Shown in pieces: positions 33,232 to 45,210 of a stretch of DNA of 56,808 nt; the stretch's first letter is position 1, and each line of letters starts with the position of its first letter. The notes under the pieces were generated by a model. The model saw only the letters and a program-made list of their open reading frames with translations. It was not told the origin of the DNA and ran no database searches. Source of the DNA: Astrothelium macrocarpum (taxonomy: Eukaryota; Ascomycota; Dothideomycetes; Trypetheliales; Trypetheliaceae); NCBI GenBank assembly GCA_021030915.1, contig JAGEMR010000167.1, forward strand, positions 1-56,808, given 5' to 3'. Both the position numbers and the translations under genes were made by a program.

Positions 33232-34362
33232 TTGCGCGAACACAAATCGTCCCATACGATCATCATACCTCCCAATGTTGCAGCATGGCTGAATGCTGCA
33301 AAATCTCGGCCACTTGAGGTCCGGTCGGCTCCTTATACTAGTCCCGGCTCGAATGGAATCACAATCAAGAATTTTGCCGTCGCTATCAACCCAGTAGACT
33401 GGGCTTTGGAGCAGATGGCCTTTTTACCATTAAAATACCCTACTATTCTCGGAACGGACGTCGCAGGTGAAGTCGTTGAGGTTGGTGGCGCGTGTTCGCG
33501 TTTAAAAATCGGTGACCGTGTATTGGGCATAGCGCTGGGAACGCTTGATGGAAGCACAGGCGAGTGCGCTTTCCAGAGATATACCATTGTCCAGGAACAG
33601 ATGGCATCCAAAATTCCGGACAGTCTTGCATTCGAAAGAGCAACAGTCCTGCCTCTGTTTTTGTTCACAGCCGCAGGCGGTCTGTTCCTAGAGGGCCATC
33701 TTGCTCTGTCTCTGCATTTGATCGACCCAGAACCAAATGGGAAGACTCTTCTCGTTTGGGGTGGTGCATCGAGTGTGGGAAGTAATGGCATCCAGCTGGC
33801 TGTTGCTGCTGGTTACGACGTAAGCTTTTCGAATGCTTGGTAGAACGAGTCGGATTTACTGACCGAAGTTCCAGAGGTACTTACAACCGCATCCACGAAG
33901 AATTTCGACATTGTGAGAAGGTTGGGAGCGAGCCAGGTGTTTGATTACAAGGATGAGAATGTCGTTGATCGGATTGTTGATGCCTTGAAGGGAAAATCGA
34001 TGCCCGGTATATTCGATGCAATTGGTGAAGGTGCAGTAATTGGTTTCGAAGGTGCACCTCAGAAATGCGTTGAGATGGCATCTAGGTGTGATTGCGCCAA
34101 GTTCGTTGTGACAGTCCAACGAGTTCCAGAGAATCTATCTCAAGGAGATGTCTTGGTCAAATCTATAGAACCCAGAGGGTTGAAGGATAATGGCATGGGC
34201 AAGACCATTTTTGCAGAGTTTCTCGAAAAGGCCCTGGAAAAGGGCAAATTTATACCGGCTCCTGAACCAGAAGTTGTTGGTCATGGACTGGATAATGTAC
34301 AGGCCGGGCTTGATGCGTGGAGGAAAGGTGTTTCGGCCAAAAAGATTGTTGTCTCGTTGTAA
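33232..34362 (+). CDS. medium-chain dehydrogenase, trans-enoyl-reductase type (5' end unresolved)
   Basis: Exons 33232-33819 and 33877-34362 (57-nt intron) encode about 357 residues of the zinc-independent alcohol-dehydrogenase superfamily. The GroES-like part has AINPVDWALEQ and LGTDVAGEVVEVG. The NADP-binding part has LVWGGASSVGSNGIQLAVAAGYDV, spliced in frame to the next strand. These landmarks are typical of ToxD-like enoyl reductases that partner polyketide synthases, but also of stand-alone quinone/enal reductases; no synthase lies nearby. No ATG is available in frame between an upstream TAA (33208) and the domain. The frame opens with TTG at 33232. The gene therefore has an unseen first exon, a lost start codon or a non-AUG start. 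Confidence 0.75.
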
Positions 34363-34787
34363 CATGCAAACTTCGCATGCTGGTACAAAATCGCAAACAC
34401 ATTGAATATGTTTGTCTGGGATGAATGAAATCTAAGGAAGTTGCTCAAATAGTGACGGTTTTGCTAGGGACGATATTCCTTATTGCAATCCGTAGTGACC
34501 CTCGTAGAATGCGATGCCGAGGACAATGAATGAGAAAAAATGAAGCTGAACATCTGGGCCGAAACACTTACTCGACGCTTGACCTAATGACGTAAGGCAA
34601 GCATTAGAACCGTCTTTGAACCGTATAATTCGTCTCACCTATGTGCTGTAGAATTGCATGATAGACCTCTTGATTTTTCGCAAATGTGATTGAAAAATAT
34701 AATCTCAGTGTCGACAGCAATAAGGCTGTGTAGAGCCTGTTTCAAGTTGCTGAACGACATACAATAGCAGCGCAGTATCATTTCATA
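34363..34787. other. convergent intergenic region
   Basis: These 425 nt separate the stop codons of the enoyl-reductase-like gene and the ketopantoate reductase. No gene was seen. Confidence 0.4.
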
Positions 34788-35837
34788 TTACAGTCTGCTC
34801 TGTTGCGATTTTTCATCTCTTATCCGCTGAGCCATCCTCGTCATAGCATACAGGCTCTGCAACCTTGGCATGCCGAGTCCTTTTGCCTGAGCAATCCGTA
34901 TAGGGTTTCCCAAAATCACTTCTAACTCTAGAGGTTTGCCTTGCTCCCAGTCCGCCCACATACTGGGTCGACTTCCACTTGTATTCTTCTGGGTACTTTT
35001 TAAGAGTAGTTCAGACGAAGCAAAATCAGGTGGAAACGGTTGTCCGATAACTTTTGGCCCAGTATCAAGGACTTCATCCATGACCGCTTTTAAATGCTCG
35101 TATAATAAAGGATCATGCGCCATTGCGGCATTCGCAGGACCACCGCAGAGTACGGAGCTCGGATTGAACGCTGCATTGATAGCAATCTTATGCCAGCGGA
35201 CCAATTGGAGTTTTTCATGTGTGTATGCTGAGGCATCCTTGATGCCGCCACTTGCCAGGAGATTCACGAATGTTTTATTCTGAGACGTGGCAAGCTCTTT
35301 TTCTTCATACGAAGCAGATATATTGGAATCAAGAAAGTATGGACCAACACTTATGCGAGTCCAGCGAGCATGTTGTACAATTCCCGGACGAGGCTGTTCG
35401 GCAGAGACAACGGTCACGCCGCTAAGGATCGACGTACGAGGAAATCTTTGCCGGTATGGTTCCTCGACGCCCAAGCCGTTCTGAATCAACACGACTGCTG
35501 TCGACTCTCCTACGAGTCCGTCGAGTAATCGTGAGTCATCGGATACATCGGGCAGTGCTTTTGTGCTCACAATAATATAATGCCATGCTATTTTGCTATT
35601 GAGCGCTTCTCTTGAGTTGGAAAACACTCGTGATGGCTGCCATGTATATGATCCATATTGAGGGGAAGTTATTGAAAAGCCATTCTTCTGAACAACATTG
35701 TAGTTCGAACGGCATACAGCAGACACATGCACACCCTTTACTGTGGCAAGACGCGAACCGTAGAAAGCACCAACGGCACCAGCCCCAAATATGAGTATCT
35801 CAATAGTCATACCCGCGCGTTTTGGGCTGATATTCAA
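34788..35837 (-). CDS. 2-dehydropantoate 2-reductase (ketopantoate reductase)
   Basis: A single exon encodes 349 residues. Ketopantoate reductase uses NADPH to make pantoate, the precursor of pantothenate and coenzyme A. The nucleotide-binding loop FGAGAVGAFYG lies right after the second methionine (35810), so that ATG, giving 340 residues, is the more likely start. The family's VSTKALPDV (conserved lysine), QNGLGVEEPY and the active-site region RWHKIAINAAFNPSSVLCG follow in order, then SRPSMWADWEQGKPLELEVILG. Fungi often have several paralogues, some of which act on other 2-oxo acids, so this copy may not be the biosynthetic one. Confidence 0.85.
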   Translation of the reverse strand: MNISPKRAGMTIEILIFGAGAVGAFYGSRLATVKGVHVSAVCRSNYNVVQKNGFSITSPQYGSYTWQPSRVFSNSREALNSKIAWHYIIVSTKALPDVSDDSRLLDGLVGESTAVVLIQNGLGVEEPYRQRFPRTSILSGVTVVSAEQPRPGIVQHARWTRISVGPYFLDSNISASYEEKELATSQNKTFVNLLASGGIKDASAYTHEKLQLVRWHKIAINAAFNPSSVLCGGPANAAMAHDPLLYEHLKAVMDEVLDTGPKVIGQPFPPDFASSELLLKSTQKNTSGSRPSMWADWEQGKPLELEVILGNPIRIAQAKGLGMPRLQSLYAMTRMAQRIRDEKSQQSRL

Positions 35838-38800
35838 TGATTGAGTATTCGTGTATAATCTGATCTTGAGGCCAGCTAGACGGCAAGCTGCGGAGGTAAA
35901 GGCGAGGAGTAAAGGGATTGGTGGGCTTCTTGGGATGCTGGGTTGTCAATCGCGATAGGTCTTTAGGATGCTGTAGGTATCATGGCTTTGAGAGACGATA
36001 AACGAGGAACTTGGAGCCTGTTGACTACCCGTATGTATGATTAGTTAATTCAAAAGTCAGAAAAAAGACAATGAGGGTTTTGATCAACCCTCGATATGAT
36101 ATGTTTCATTGTGAAGGTTGGAATCTTGAACGAAGTGTTGTTGTGCATGAGCCGAGGTTATTTTGCGCTGACCGAAGTCTCCCATAACATTTCCCTGGCC
36201 GCACTCCAGCCCTTGTATCTTTTCACCTCGAATCCTGCGTAATCTTGATACCTCTTAGTTTACTATTCGCGCCAGTTGAGAAGAGGCTCCATGTCGTATT
36301 ATTTCATTGGCGATGTATCGACCGACCCATCCTACTAGCACTCCTGGCGATCAATGCAGTCTCGAGCCCATAGACGGCTCACTTGCGGTATCCGTAGAAG
36401 GCGCATCTAAAGAGCGACCTGGGATTGGGATCTACACTGAAAATGCCTTTGGCTCTCACAAGCGTGCTACTGGAAAGCAGACAAACATAACGAGTGACTC
36501 GTGGTGGCTTGACTTGGAAATAATAAGAACTGTTCCGGAGAGCACTGTTGAAGTGAGTCAGGCGCCGAAGACACTGCTTGGTGAGGCACAGCGATAGGCG
36601 TGATCAAATTTTGAAGCCTGCTTGATGATGTGCTATGACCTGAGCTGAAAGACCTATGAGCTACAGCACAGTGACATATCAGCCAATTTCTCTAATTGGT
36701 ACGGTCTTTGCCGTTTTTCGAGCGTATTTTGATGATTCTGGATCTCGTTATTAGGGCACACTACTTCTTTCAATATTTTCTGCCATAGGCCCTGGCTAGC
36801 AATGGAATAGCTGCTTCATGTACGAATGTTATCTACATGACCCTGGAGCATCTGAGCTATTGCTGCCTGTGCTACGAGTATTCATAATGCCTGAATCTTT
36901 CACGGATCAATCTAAGCACTGGAAATGTGGTGTTGCTTGAACGGAGGCCATTTTGGCGCTTCTCCGAGGCTCCCTTCCACCCTTTCCTGAATCAATGATT
37001 TACTGTCTTGTCTGGTCTTCAGCGTTCGTCTTGTCTCCTCGGCTCTATAATTCTGAGTCAAATAGCAAGAAGCAGGGATACGATAGCAAAGCGCGGTTCT
37101 TGTTGGAAAAACAATGGCAAACACGTAAAAACTTAAACCATGATGGAAAATCCAGGAGCGGATCATTCCCTTTTATCGCGAGACAAGAAGCAAAACGTTC
37201 CAGCGGTAACTCGGTGTGCGGCGGCACTGATATGAACATATTGCAATGTGGACTGAGATTGGGGAAGGTCAAGAGCCTGCTGGCAATGAATCAGACGGTA
37301 AAGAGACCCTGAAAAGGCCCGCATGAAATTGTTTTTTATATAGTCTGATGTCTTGCTTGGTCAGCTTGCCTAGGAGACTAAGAGAATACTGAATCGTAGT
37401 TTGAAGCATATTCTCGTATCTGCTCACCTTTAAATCTTGAGCATGCGTTTCAGAGCAATGTAGGTAAAGTTCGATTGTTCCTTCGCTGACGAACCGGAGA
37501 TCATATTTCTATGTGACGATGAACGGGCGATCAAGTTATTGGCTCGCAACTTTTGCGTTTTTGTAATTTGTGGTCGTTGAACTCAAATGTAGATCAAGGC
37601 CCAAGGTCTAAAAAGAAAGCTCGCCCTTCTGTAGCAATCTAGTATCCATCTCCAGCAATATATCCTTTGAGGCCAAAAAAAAAGAGAGGAAACAATGTCT
37701 GGGGTCGTCGCCTTTGCTAGCTGTTTCTGCACGGTTTTGGAAGATTGCAAGTATTAGTGGCGCTGCATTATCTATGGCTGCTTCTGGTATTCTTCTCAAT
37801 TCGTAGATATCCCCATCCGCTGGAGCTCCAGAAACCGCAACGCTGCGTCTTAACTCTGCCGTCTTCTGCTATCGGCAAAAATAACGTGTAAAATACTGGA
37901 TGAATACAATATCTGGGACCAGAGTATGCAGTTTAGAGACTTCATCGATGGGAACCCAATGAAAAGAACAGACCGAGGCATCCTTGCACAATATCGATCA
38001 TATGAAAAGCCAGGCGGCTAAGCTACTAGAACCAATGAAATGGGTTCCGCTGATATTCAATCTGTTGCCACCTGGGGTTGCATTTAGAAATAGGATGGTC
38101 TCGTAGCGGACGAGAAGCATTGGAATCGCCAAGTACATTGAGAAGACTTTCAATATGATTTCGAGCAATCGAAACCATTCATATACACGTTTGATACCTT
38201 TTTGAACATTGTATAATTTGTTGTTGTTAGAAGTCTCCTTGACATGTGTATGGGGAACTCAATAGCCTGCGGTGTGTACCATTTCCTGCCACATTCTCTT
38301 CTACGGAATCAGTAGCGATGGTCCTTTTACAATATGCAGATCTCGCAGAAACCCAGGAATTCTTTCAGCCTTGATGCAGGGCAACCAGATCTGGTGAACT
38401 GACCTAGGAAGGTTCTATGAAATCTGCTGCATGACCTGGGAATAATAGCGCGATATGAGGGTAAATTGAGAAGACCCTGAAAATCATTTTGGATGACCCC
38501 GCCCAGGCTGTCATTTATGCAAGGTCTTCATATTGCTATGCAGGGTCTCCTTGCACCCTTTTCCATATTACTCCGATTTTTCCGTTTCGGATATCGTGAT
38601 CATTTGATCTTTCAGAAATGATTACTTTTACATGGCGAGCGCTTTCCTTGCCAGCCGTTTCCATTTCGGAAAGATGATCCGGACGAAGGCAATACCAGCA
38701 TTCAATTACCTCTTCATTGCTGGAGCCCTATTTACAATCCCTGCAGATGACCTTTAATTCATATAATGGGATCTTCAAGAAAGTGCACTAGCCAAAAGAC

Positions 38801-39165
38801 CGGCAACCCCCGCCGTTAGTCTATTACATTCCATCTATCTATTACGCTTAATTGTGGACTTGCTCCTGCTAACTTCCGGCAGAAGTTACAGACTTACAAT
38901 ATCCATCCAATGGGAAAACAGCCTGGACTGGTTTTCAACCTGACTATGCTAACGACATGGTTATCCTTTACATTAGCAAGATGCATTCAATCATCAAATG
39001 ATGGCCCGTGGTGGGCAGAAGAGCCACGGGACCAGCTGATGTTTGCTGATACCAAGTTGGCGATGGTTATTGTTTTTCCGTTCAAGTACGTTCTTGGTAT
39101 CATAAATATGCCTTGGAAGCCTGTCCAAGATCGAATCTCCAGCCCTCTGAAATTTTATCTTCATC
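35838..39165. other. long stretch without a confident gene
   Basis: About 3.3 kb lies between the ketopantoate reductase and the GH7 cellulase. A small plus-strand frame at 36313-36597 (94 codons from its ATG, with a WWL motif after a Ser/Thr-rich start) could be the first exon of a membrane protein, but no continuation was found. Another frame at 38910-39257 overlaps the GH7 start and is probably chance. The right-hand part should be the cellulase promoter. Confidence 0.4.
38497..38813. promoter_or_regulatory. two CreA-type sites upstream of the cellulase
   Basis: CCCCGC, the reverse of the carbon-catabolite repressor consensus SYGGRG, occurs at 38497-38502 and 38808-38813, about 670 and 350 nt before the GH7 ATG. 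A GGCTAA box of the cellulase-activator type occurs much further up, near 38010. The short motifs can arise by chance; glucose repression is expected for a cellulase but not shown. Confidence 0.25.
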
Positions 39166-40380
39166 ATGGCACTAAGATACCAAATACCTCGTGTTGCAGC
39201 CTTACTGGCCCTATCTTCTTTTACCTCTGCTCAGCAACTTGGCACATCCACGCCTGAAGTCCATCCACAACTTTTGACCGAGAAGTGTACCACCACTGGT
39301 GGATGTGTCCAACAACAGACTTCGGTTGTACTTGATTGGGGCTACCGATGGATACACACTGCTGACTATGAATCGTGCACCACAAGCACTGGGATCAACT
39401 CGACGTTGTGTCCTGATGAAGCTACTTGTGCTGCCAATTGCTTCATTGAAGGTGCAAACTATACCGCCATGGGTATTACGACCTCTGGAAACTCCATGAC
39501 AATGAATCAATACGTCGAAAGTGACGGAACGTACTCGAGTGCCTCGCCTCGTGTTTATCTTCTGGACTCGGACGGGGACTACGCAACACTCAATCTCCTC
39601 GGTCAAGAGCTCACTTTTGAGGTTGATCTATCCAGTCTGCCTTGTGGAGAAAATGGTGCATTGTATCTCTCACAAATGGACCCTACGGGCGGCCGTAACC
39701 AATACAACACCGGCGCCGCCAACTATGGTTCAGGTTACTGCGACGCTCAATGCCCGGTTGAGACATTCAAGAACGGTACCCTTAACACCGACGGGTCAAG
39801 CTACTGCTGTAATGAAATGGATGTCTTGGAATCCAACTCTGCCGCCAGTGCTTTTACACCTCATCCCTGCGCTGCCGATGCTTCAAATTGTGACAAAGGC
39901 GGCTGTGGCTTCAATCCCTACGCTCTCGGATACCACAACTATTGGGCGCCTGGCGGAACTCTTGACACGTCAAAGCCTTTTACCATTATCACCCAGTTCA
40001 TCACCAGCGATAATAGCACATCTGGCACACTTAGCGAAATTCGTCGGATTTACCAACAAAATGGCATCACGCTCCCCAGTGCTGTCTCTGGAGCTAGCGG
40101 AGATTCAATCAATGCTACTTGGTGTTCGTCAGTCGACAGCAGTGCTTCCGAGTTTGGCAACCTGGCCACCATGGGCGAGGCACTTGGTAGCGGCATGGTT
40201 CTAGTTTTTAGCATCTGGAATGACGATAGCCAATACATGAACTGGCTTGACAACGGGAACTCTGGCCCGTGTAGTAGCACGGCAGGTAATCCTGCGACTA
40301 TTGAAGCCCAAGATCCAACAACTCATGTCATCTTCTCCAACATTCGATGGGGAGACATTGGGTCAACTTACAGCAGCTAG
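39166..40380 (+). CDS. GH7 cellulase, endoglucanase (Cel7B) type
   Basis: A single exon encodes 404 residues of glycoside hydrolase family 7, retaining enzymes that cleave beta-1,4-glucan in cellulose. A signal peptide ends near SAQ-QL (about residue 22). The catalytic motif CCNEMDVLESN holds Glu217, Asp219 and Glu222. Many cysteines match the family disulfides (for example CNEMDVLESN with TPHPC, and KGGCGFNPYALG). Loops are short compared with cellobiohydrolases, as in endoglucanase I, so open-cleft endo activity is likely. There is no cellulose-binding module or linker; the protein ends soon after the last strand (VIFSNIRWGDIGSTY). The ATG at 39166 gives a proper signal peptide. Confidence 0.92.
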   Translation: MALRYQIPRVAALLALSSFTSAQQLGTSTPEVHPQLLTEKCTTTGGCVQQQTSVVLDWGYRWIHTADYESCTTSTGINSTLCPDEATCAANCFIEGANYTAMGITTSGNSMTMNQYVESDGTYSSASPRVYLLDSDGDYATLNLLGQELTFEVDLSSLPCGENGALYLSQMDPTGGRNQYNTGAANYGSGYCDAQCPVETFKNGTLNTDGSSYCCNEMDVLESNSAASAFTPHPCAADASNCDKGGCGFNPYALGYHNYWAPGGTLDTSKPFTIITQFITSDNSTSGTLSEIRRIYQQNGITLPSAVSGASGDSINATWCSSVDSSASEFGNLATMGEALGSGMVLVFSIWNDDSQYMNWLDNGNSGPCSSTAGNPATIEAQDPTTHVIFSNIRWGDIGSTYSS

Positions 40381-41217
40381 TCATAATCCCGAACTTTGTG
40401 TATACAATTTATATTCTTTGTACATACTTGAGCATATCCTTTTTCATTTCTTAGAAGAAAATGTAACGTATGCTCACATTCAAGTTCAATCTACAGAAAC
40501 CCAGCTCTACTCAGCTTGATAATCTAAAGTGCACTCTGGTAATCTTTATAGAAAAGTGTCTGCGATTATCCCAAGCCCCATATATGTCCCTTGCTTCCCG
40601 TCGCTATTCTCTTTATTCAATGTTAAGCGATTCTCTTTTGAAGCCGTTGGCACAATAGACGTGGAAGATAGATTACTAACAAGCGACTCTATCATCGTCT
40701 GCTATATTAGAACCCTGGCGAAGTAACGTTGTTCTACCACTCTTTCTCTAGAAAAGAGGATCTGTAAAGAAGTTACGAAGTAACAAGGACCTTTTTTCAG
40801 ACATTATTAGACCACGGATACAGCCTTTACGAGCAGCTACGAAATTAGCGACCTGCGGAAGATTATCTCAGCAAGATAAGAAGCAAATAATGGTTTAGGG
40901 TGTTTCTTCATACATGTTGCTTCCTATTAAATCAGACATATCGGCATATGTAGTGTTAAACAAGCTGGCAGCGCGAGTAAAGTAAAAGACTACTAGTGTA
41001 AAGAAACTTAGTGCTACAGTATTCTCTCGAGCAATATTGAAGAAGAGCTTTGCTACGCCAATTGCGAATATCGTAGTAGGCATCCGAGCCACTGCAAATA
41101 TAGTCTAGGGTTACCCCCACATCCCAATGTATCCGATGGGATCCGCAGTAAAAATGTCCGCTTTCAGCCTTCAGAAGATGTACTTGTTCCTCGGACAAGC
41201 TTAAGCCCTCGATGATC
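40381..41217. other. convergent intergenic region
   Basis: About 840 nt lie between the GH7 gene and the 3' end of the hemerythrin-like gene. Only small unsupported frames occur. Confidence 0.4.
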
Positions 41218-42071
41218 TCATACAAATGGTAGCGCTCGCGGCTTGCCATGGACATCTGAAGGTAGGAAGCGCCATGCACCGCGGTGAACCCAGCCAAAAA
41301 TCCAGTCGACTATGTACGGAGCGTACCACGGCATGATAGGCCAATTGTTTCCGCCTTGGAACGTCTTATCGCACAAGCCCAAAACCATGGGGAATACTTC
41401 CATCTAAACAGAGCGTTAGTAGCAGAGTATGTATGAGGGTAGAGCGACGGAAGCACTGTAGTACCCTGGGTTGATCGCCCGCTGCTGCCTCGCATTCCTT
41501 GTAAATTTTGAGTAGGGCTTTTCCATCAAATGGCCGCAGGCTCAGCAGGGAGTTGATTTCTTCGTGTAAGTGTGTCTCGAGTGCAGTGGAAAACCCGTTG
41601 ATGATGCTTTGAAGTTTGGCTCCCGAATAGGAGGAGGCATCTCCGGTCGTTGCATATTCTTTGAGCTCATGAAGGCCGGCACTAAAAGCATGATGTTGTT
41701 CGACGTTACTATTAAGTAGGCCCTCTTTTCCCGCAACTTGCTCAAATCCTGTGAACATTCGTGTTTCTTCAAGCTCATGGTGGTGAATGACCCATGTTGC
41801 CCACGTTTTAGCCAGGAACAGCAAATCTATGATATCTTGGGGCTGCCTCACATTGGGAGCCTGAAGATAGATACAGTTGATACCACGTAGCATGGCGTTG
41901 TGAGCAAAGGCCATCTCATTGGCAATGTACACGGATTCATGAGAACACTGTACATCAGATATGTTAGATGGTAAGATGGAAAGACGTTTTGGAGGCGCCT
42001 ACGATGTCTTCGACCATCGAGGGAGTCTTGATTAGGTGCAACGGGCCATCGGCCCAAGGTTTAGGTTGCAT
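41218..42071 (-). CDS. hemerythrin-like HHE-domain protein
   Basis: Exons 42071-42003, 41947-41465 and 41403-41218 encode 245 residues. The introns are 55 nt (gtaggc ... tacag) and 61 nt (gtacta ... tttag). The HHE domain is a four-helix bundle that can bind a di-iron centre. Its histidine-rich helices are visible in order: AFAHNAMLRG, WVIHHHELEE, EQHHAFSAGLHELK and THLHEEI, with enough His and Glu for the iron ligands. After the bundle a Trp- and Pro-rich tail (WPIMPWYAPYIVDWIFGW) is shared with fungal members of this group. Fungal functions are largely unknown. The start MQPKPWADGPL at 42071 is the first ATG and gives a complete domain. Confidence 0.85.
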
Positions 42072-43031
42072 TGTTTAGGTTATGAAGCTACTTGGCATGG
42101 AAGCAGGAGGTGGGCGTTGGCAACTCATGTGATTGTTATATATATCTACTAGCATTAATTGCATCGAAGACTGGACCCAATTATAGCGGATTTGAGTTTC
42201 AGCTTTCTGCTCTAAAAAATCTTAGCTATTTGTCACGGCATGGCCACCGGTGTCACGACCGGTGTGGGAAAGGGCGACGGTTAGCCGCTGAATCAGCAAC
42301 CGTGAGCATACCTATTTACCTCGAAACAACCTTTTCCTAGATGATTCTATAGAGACCGTCCAGTACAGCCAGAATTGCTCACTGTCGCATGGCTGTTCTT
42401 GAACTCTTTTCCAAAGTGACCTTTTCGCTGGTAAGCCAGTAAGTGTCAGTGCTAGAGCCCTCAGCAAGAGTCCTGGTCATTATTTTGGCTATTCAGGTCA
42501 TTATCTTGGCACAAAATTTTTTTAAAAACCATAAAAAATTTAAAAATTAAATTTGCATCGGAATAAATTTATTAAATTGCACATATTTGAATTCATGATG
42601 TTGAAGAACGTGCATGAGATAGGACCGTGCATGAGGTGGCGCGAACCTCTAGTCATTCATTGGTCACGATTAGATAAGCCGGAGAGTGCTCTCCGAATTC
42701 ACTACCACAATTCCTGGAAAAGATTTGGAATTGTTGTTGTTCCCGTAGCACCGGAGACCAGGGCTCTGCTGCCTCGTTTTCGTGCGTTGACAGATGTACC
42801 GCTGTAGCGCTGTACGGTTGGGAGATCAACCCCCACCATTCTCGCGATGTTGTTCATTGGTTGGTTCGCCGAGTCGATGATTGTTTTTGCCGTTGTCACC
42901 AATAGCACACTTTGTGCGACACACCATGGGAGGTCAGTCCTTCATCCGAGCGAGCAGGTTGCATTTGGCTTCTTTCCGCAAGTGCATAACGATCCACTGG
43001 CGCTGCTCTTCGTTCATTGCTCTTCTCTATT
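42072..43031. promoter_or_regulatory. divergent intergenic region
   Basis: This 960 nt stretch separates the divergent hemerythrin-like and aldo-keto reductase genes and should hold both promoters. A small AT-rich patch lies at 42513-42560. A near-repeat occurs just before it, ggtcattattttggc and ggtcattatcttggc, about 25 nt apart. No gene is supported. Confidence 0.35.
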
Positions 43032-44071
43032 ATGGAATTCACAGCGTCAAATGGAAGCTTTGTTCTCCCCGGCGGAATCCATTTACCAACTGTGGGACTG
43101 GGAACTTTCCAAGGTGAGGCAGGCAACTCACAGGTGAGACAAATGGTGGCAAAAGCCCTCAGAATTGGTTACCGTCACATAGATGGAGCTGCTGCCTATG
43201 GCAACGAGCGCGAAATTGGTGAAGGAGTTCGTGATAGCAGCATTCCACGGAAGGACGTTTTCATCACATCGAAACTGTACGTGTATCATGAGATATGTTT
43301 CCACGAGCGAGCACCAACCTACTCAGGTCTCAAAACTGGCACAAGCCTGAGGAGGTAGAAGAAGCGTTGCAAAGAAGCCTGAGTGATCTCCAAATGGACT
43401 ACATCGACTTGTATCTAATGCACTTTCCGCACGCATACGCGACCGACCCATCCCATAAAACGCTTAGATATGAAGACGGCGATGGCAAAAGACCTGTTAT
43501 TGATATTGAAACATCACGGAAATATACAGCAACATGGAAAGCAATGGAAAACTTGGTGGACAACGGCAAAGCAAAGTTCATTGGTCTTTCAAACTTTAAT
43601 GTTCTCAAGACAAAGCGCATTCTCGAGATTGCGCGTATTCGGCCGGTCGTCAACCAGGTGGAGATTCATCCATACCTTCCTCAAAAAGAACTTGCAGATT
43701 TCTGCCATAGTGAACACATTATACCAGTCGCGCACCAACCGCTCGGAGGCCGTCCTGTGGCTGCTGTTAACCCTAATTACTCTCGACCTGGACCCATGAT
43801 TGACAAGCAGGTAATTCAAATAGCTTGGGAAACTGGAAAGACTCCTGCTCAGGTCCTCCTCTCATGGTTAGTGCAACGTGGAATACCAGCGGTACCAAAA
43901 AGTGTGCAAGAAGACCATCTGAAAGAGAACTTGCAAATATTCAAACTCTCGGACGACCAATTTCACAGAATGAACAATATTTCTGAGTTTTCCGGTACCG
44001 TAAGATATCTGGACCCGCGGGACCATATCGGATTCGACGTATTTGACGAGGACGAAGACCAACCTGTCTAG
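43032..44071 (+). CDS. aldo-keto reductase
   Basis: Exons 43032-43276 and 43327-44071 (50-nt GT-AG intron) encode 329 residues. The catalytic tetrad of the superfamily is complete: Asp51 and Tyr56 in HIDGAAAYGNE, Lys81 in ITSKL, and His114 in LYLMHFP. Signatures VGLGTFQG at the start, IGLSNFNV in the middle and QVLLSWLVQRGIPAVPKSV, which binds the NADPH adenosine phosphate, confirm the family. Members reduce aldehydes and sugars such as xylose or glyceraldehyde; the substrate cannot be fixed here. The stop codon is 81 nt from that of the SDR gene on the other strand, so the two transcripts probably overlap at their 3' ends. The ATG at 43032 gives a complete N-terminus. Confidence 0.9.
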
Positions 44072-44152
44072 CATCAGGAGAAATAGTTGGAGAGCTTAGA
44101 TCCTATCTAAAATTTATTTTGGAATAACGAAAGAAACATCAGAAATTCATGT

Positions 44153-45210
44153 CTATTTTGCCCAGACGCTTCCACCCATGGTCAATGCTCCCCGCGCTGT
44201 AAATCCGCCGTCGAGAACTATATGCGTTCCGGTTATCCACGCGCTATCATCACTGACCAAGAAGAGAGCGGCGTTCGCCACATCACTTATGTCACCAATG
44301 CGTGGCCATGGGTGCGCCTCCTCAACGTACTTTTTGAAATCTGGGTTCGAAAACGGACCGGCGACAAGCGACGTTCTCACATCTGCACGTTCAATATTCA
44401 TTAGCCTTAGATGATTGTACGCTCATGAAACTAGCTTACAGCCTGGACAGAGAGAGTTGACATGGATCTGGTTACTCGCATAGTCCTAGAGCCTAAAGTC
44501 AGCTGAAGCGCTGCAAGGTCCACGGTTGCCTCACGATTGCGGCGCTCTTCGTCAAAAGTTCTATGGCTGCTTTTGAAGCCCCATATGAAGCTATCAGTAA
44601 TTAGTATTATTCCTAATCCGAGAGAGATAATATACTCACGAGCCTCCGGCATGCCTGTGAGCGCGCTCATGGAAGACATGTTCACAATCCATCCTCTATC
44701 CCCACTTGGATGTGGCTCTTGCCCGATCATTTGGCGAAGAGCATACTTCATTCCCAAAAAGCAGGATCGTAGATTTGTCTTAATGGTTCGATCAAATGTC
44801 TCCTCAGACGTGTTATGTATGCCGGCCGTGTCTATACCGATACCTGCATTGTTGACCATACTGGCCGCACAAATCCTAATTAGCCTCTGCCAGCTAGCTG
44901 GAAATAGCAGAAAACGACTTTTTGCATACATATCTACTCGCCCAAACTCCTTTACGGCAGAGGTGATTAGGTTCTGCATGGCCTCGCTTTCGCTTGCATC
45001 AGTCTTGATATAGAGTGCCTTCCCGCCATTCTTTTTAATCAATTCGTGTGTGGGAGTTGAGTCATGCTCAGGACCTTGAGGCTTGACGCTTGGTACCAGA
45101 TCGCCACACGCAATACAGCATCCTTCGTTTGCAAAGCGCAATGAAATTGCTCTTCCATTGCCGGAAGAAGACCCTGTCACTACGGCAACTTTTCCAGAGA
45201 GCTTGCCCAT
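44153..45210 (-). CDS. short-chain dehydrogenase/reductase, five exons
   Basis: Exons 45210-44930, 44860-44640, 44590-44535, 44485-44440 and 44382-44153 encode 277 residues. The four introns are 69, 49, 49 and 57 nt, all GT-AG. Splicing restores every SDR landmark: VTGSSSGNG (12-19), MVNNAGIGID, IVNMSSMSA with the catalytic serine, SYGASKAA (Tyr170, Lys174), then IHVNSLCPGYVRTSL and the C-terminal LFLVSDDSAWITGTHIVLDGGF. The protein is a classical SDR of the cofactor-TGxxxGxG type and the substrate is unknown. It faces a fructosamine-kinase-like gene across a 455-nt divergent promoter and converges on an aldo-keto reductase. Confidence 0.85.

Noticed and set aside
36313..36597. 94-codon frame with a WWL motif, resembling the start of a DUF3176-like membrane protein
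   Set aside because: No membrane helices follow in any frame or after plausible splicing, so it is mentioned only in the gap entry.
38910..39257. 115-codon frame overlapping the GH7 start
   Set aside because: It runs out of frame into the cellulase signal peptide; no homology.
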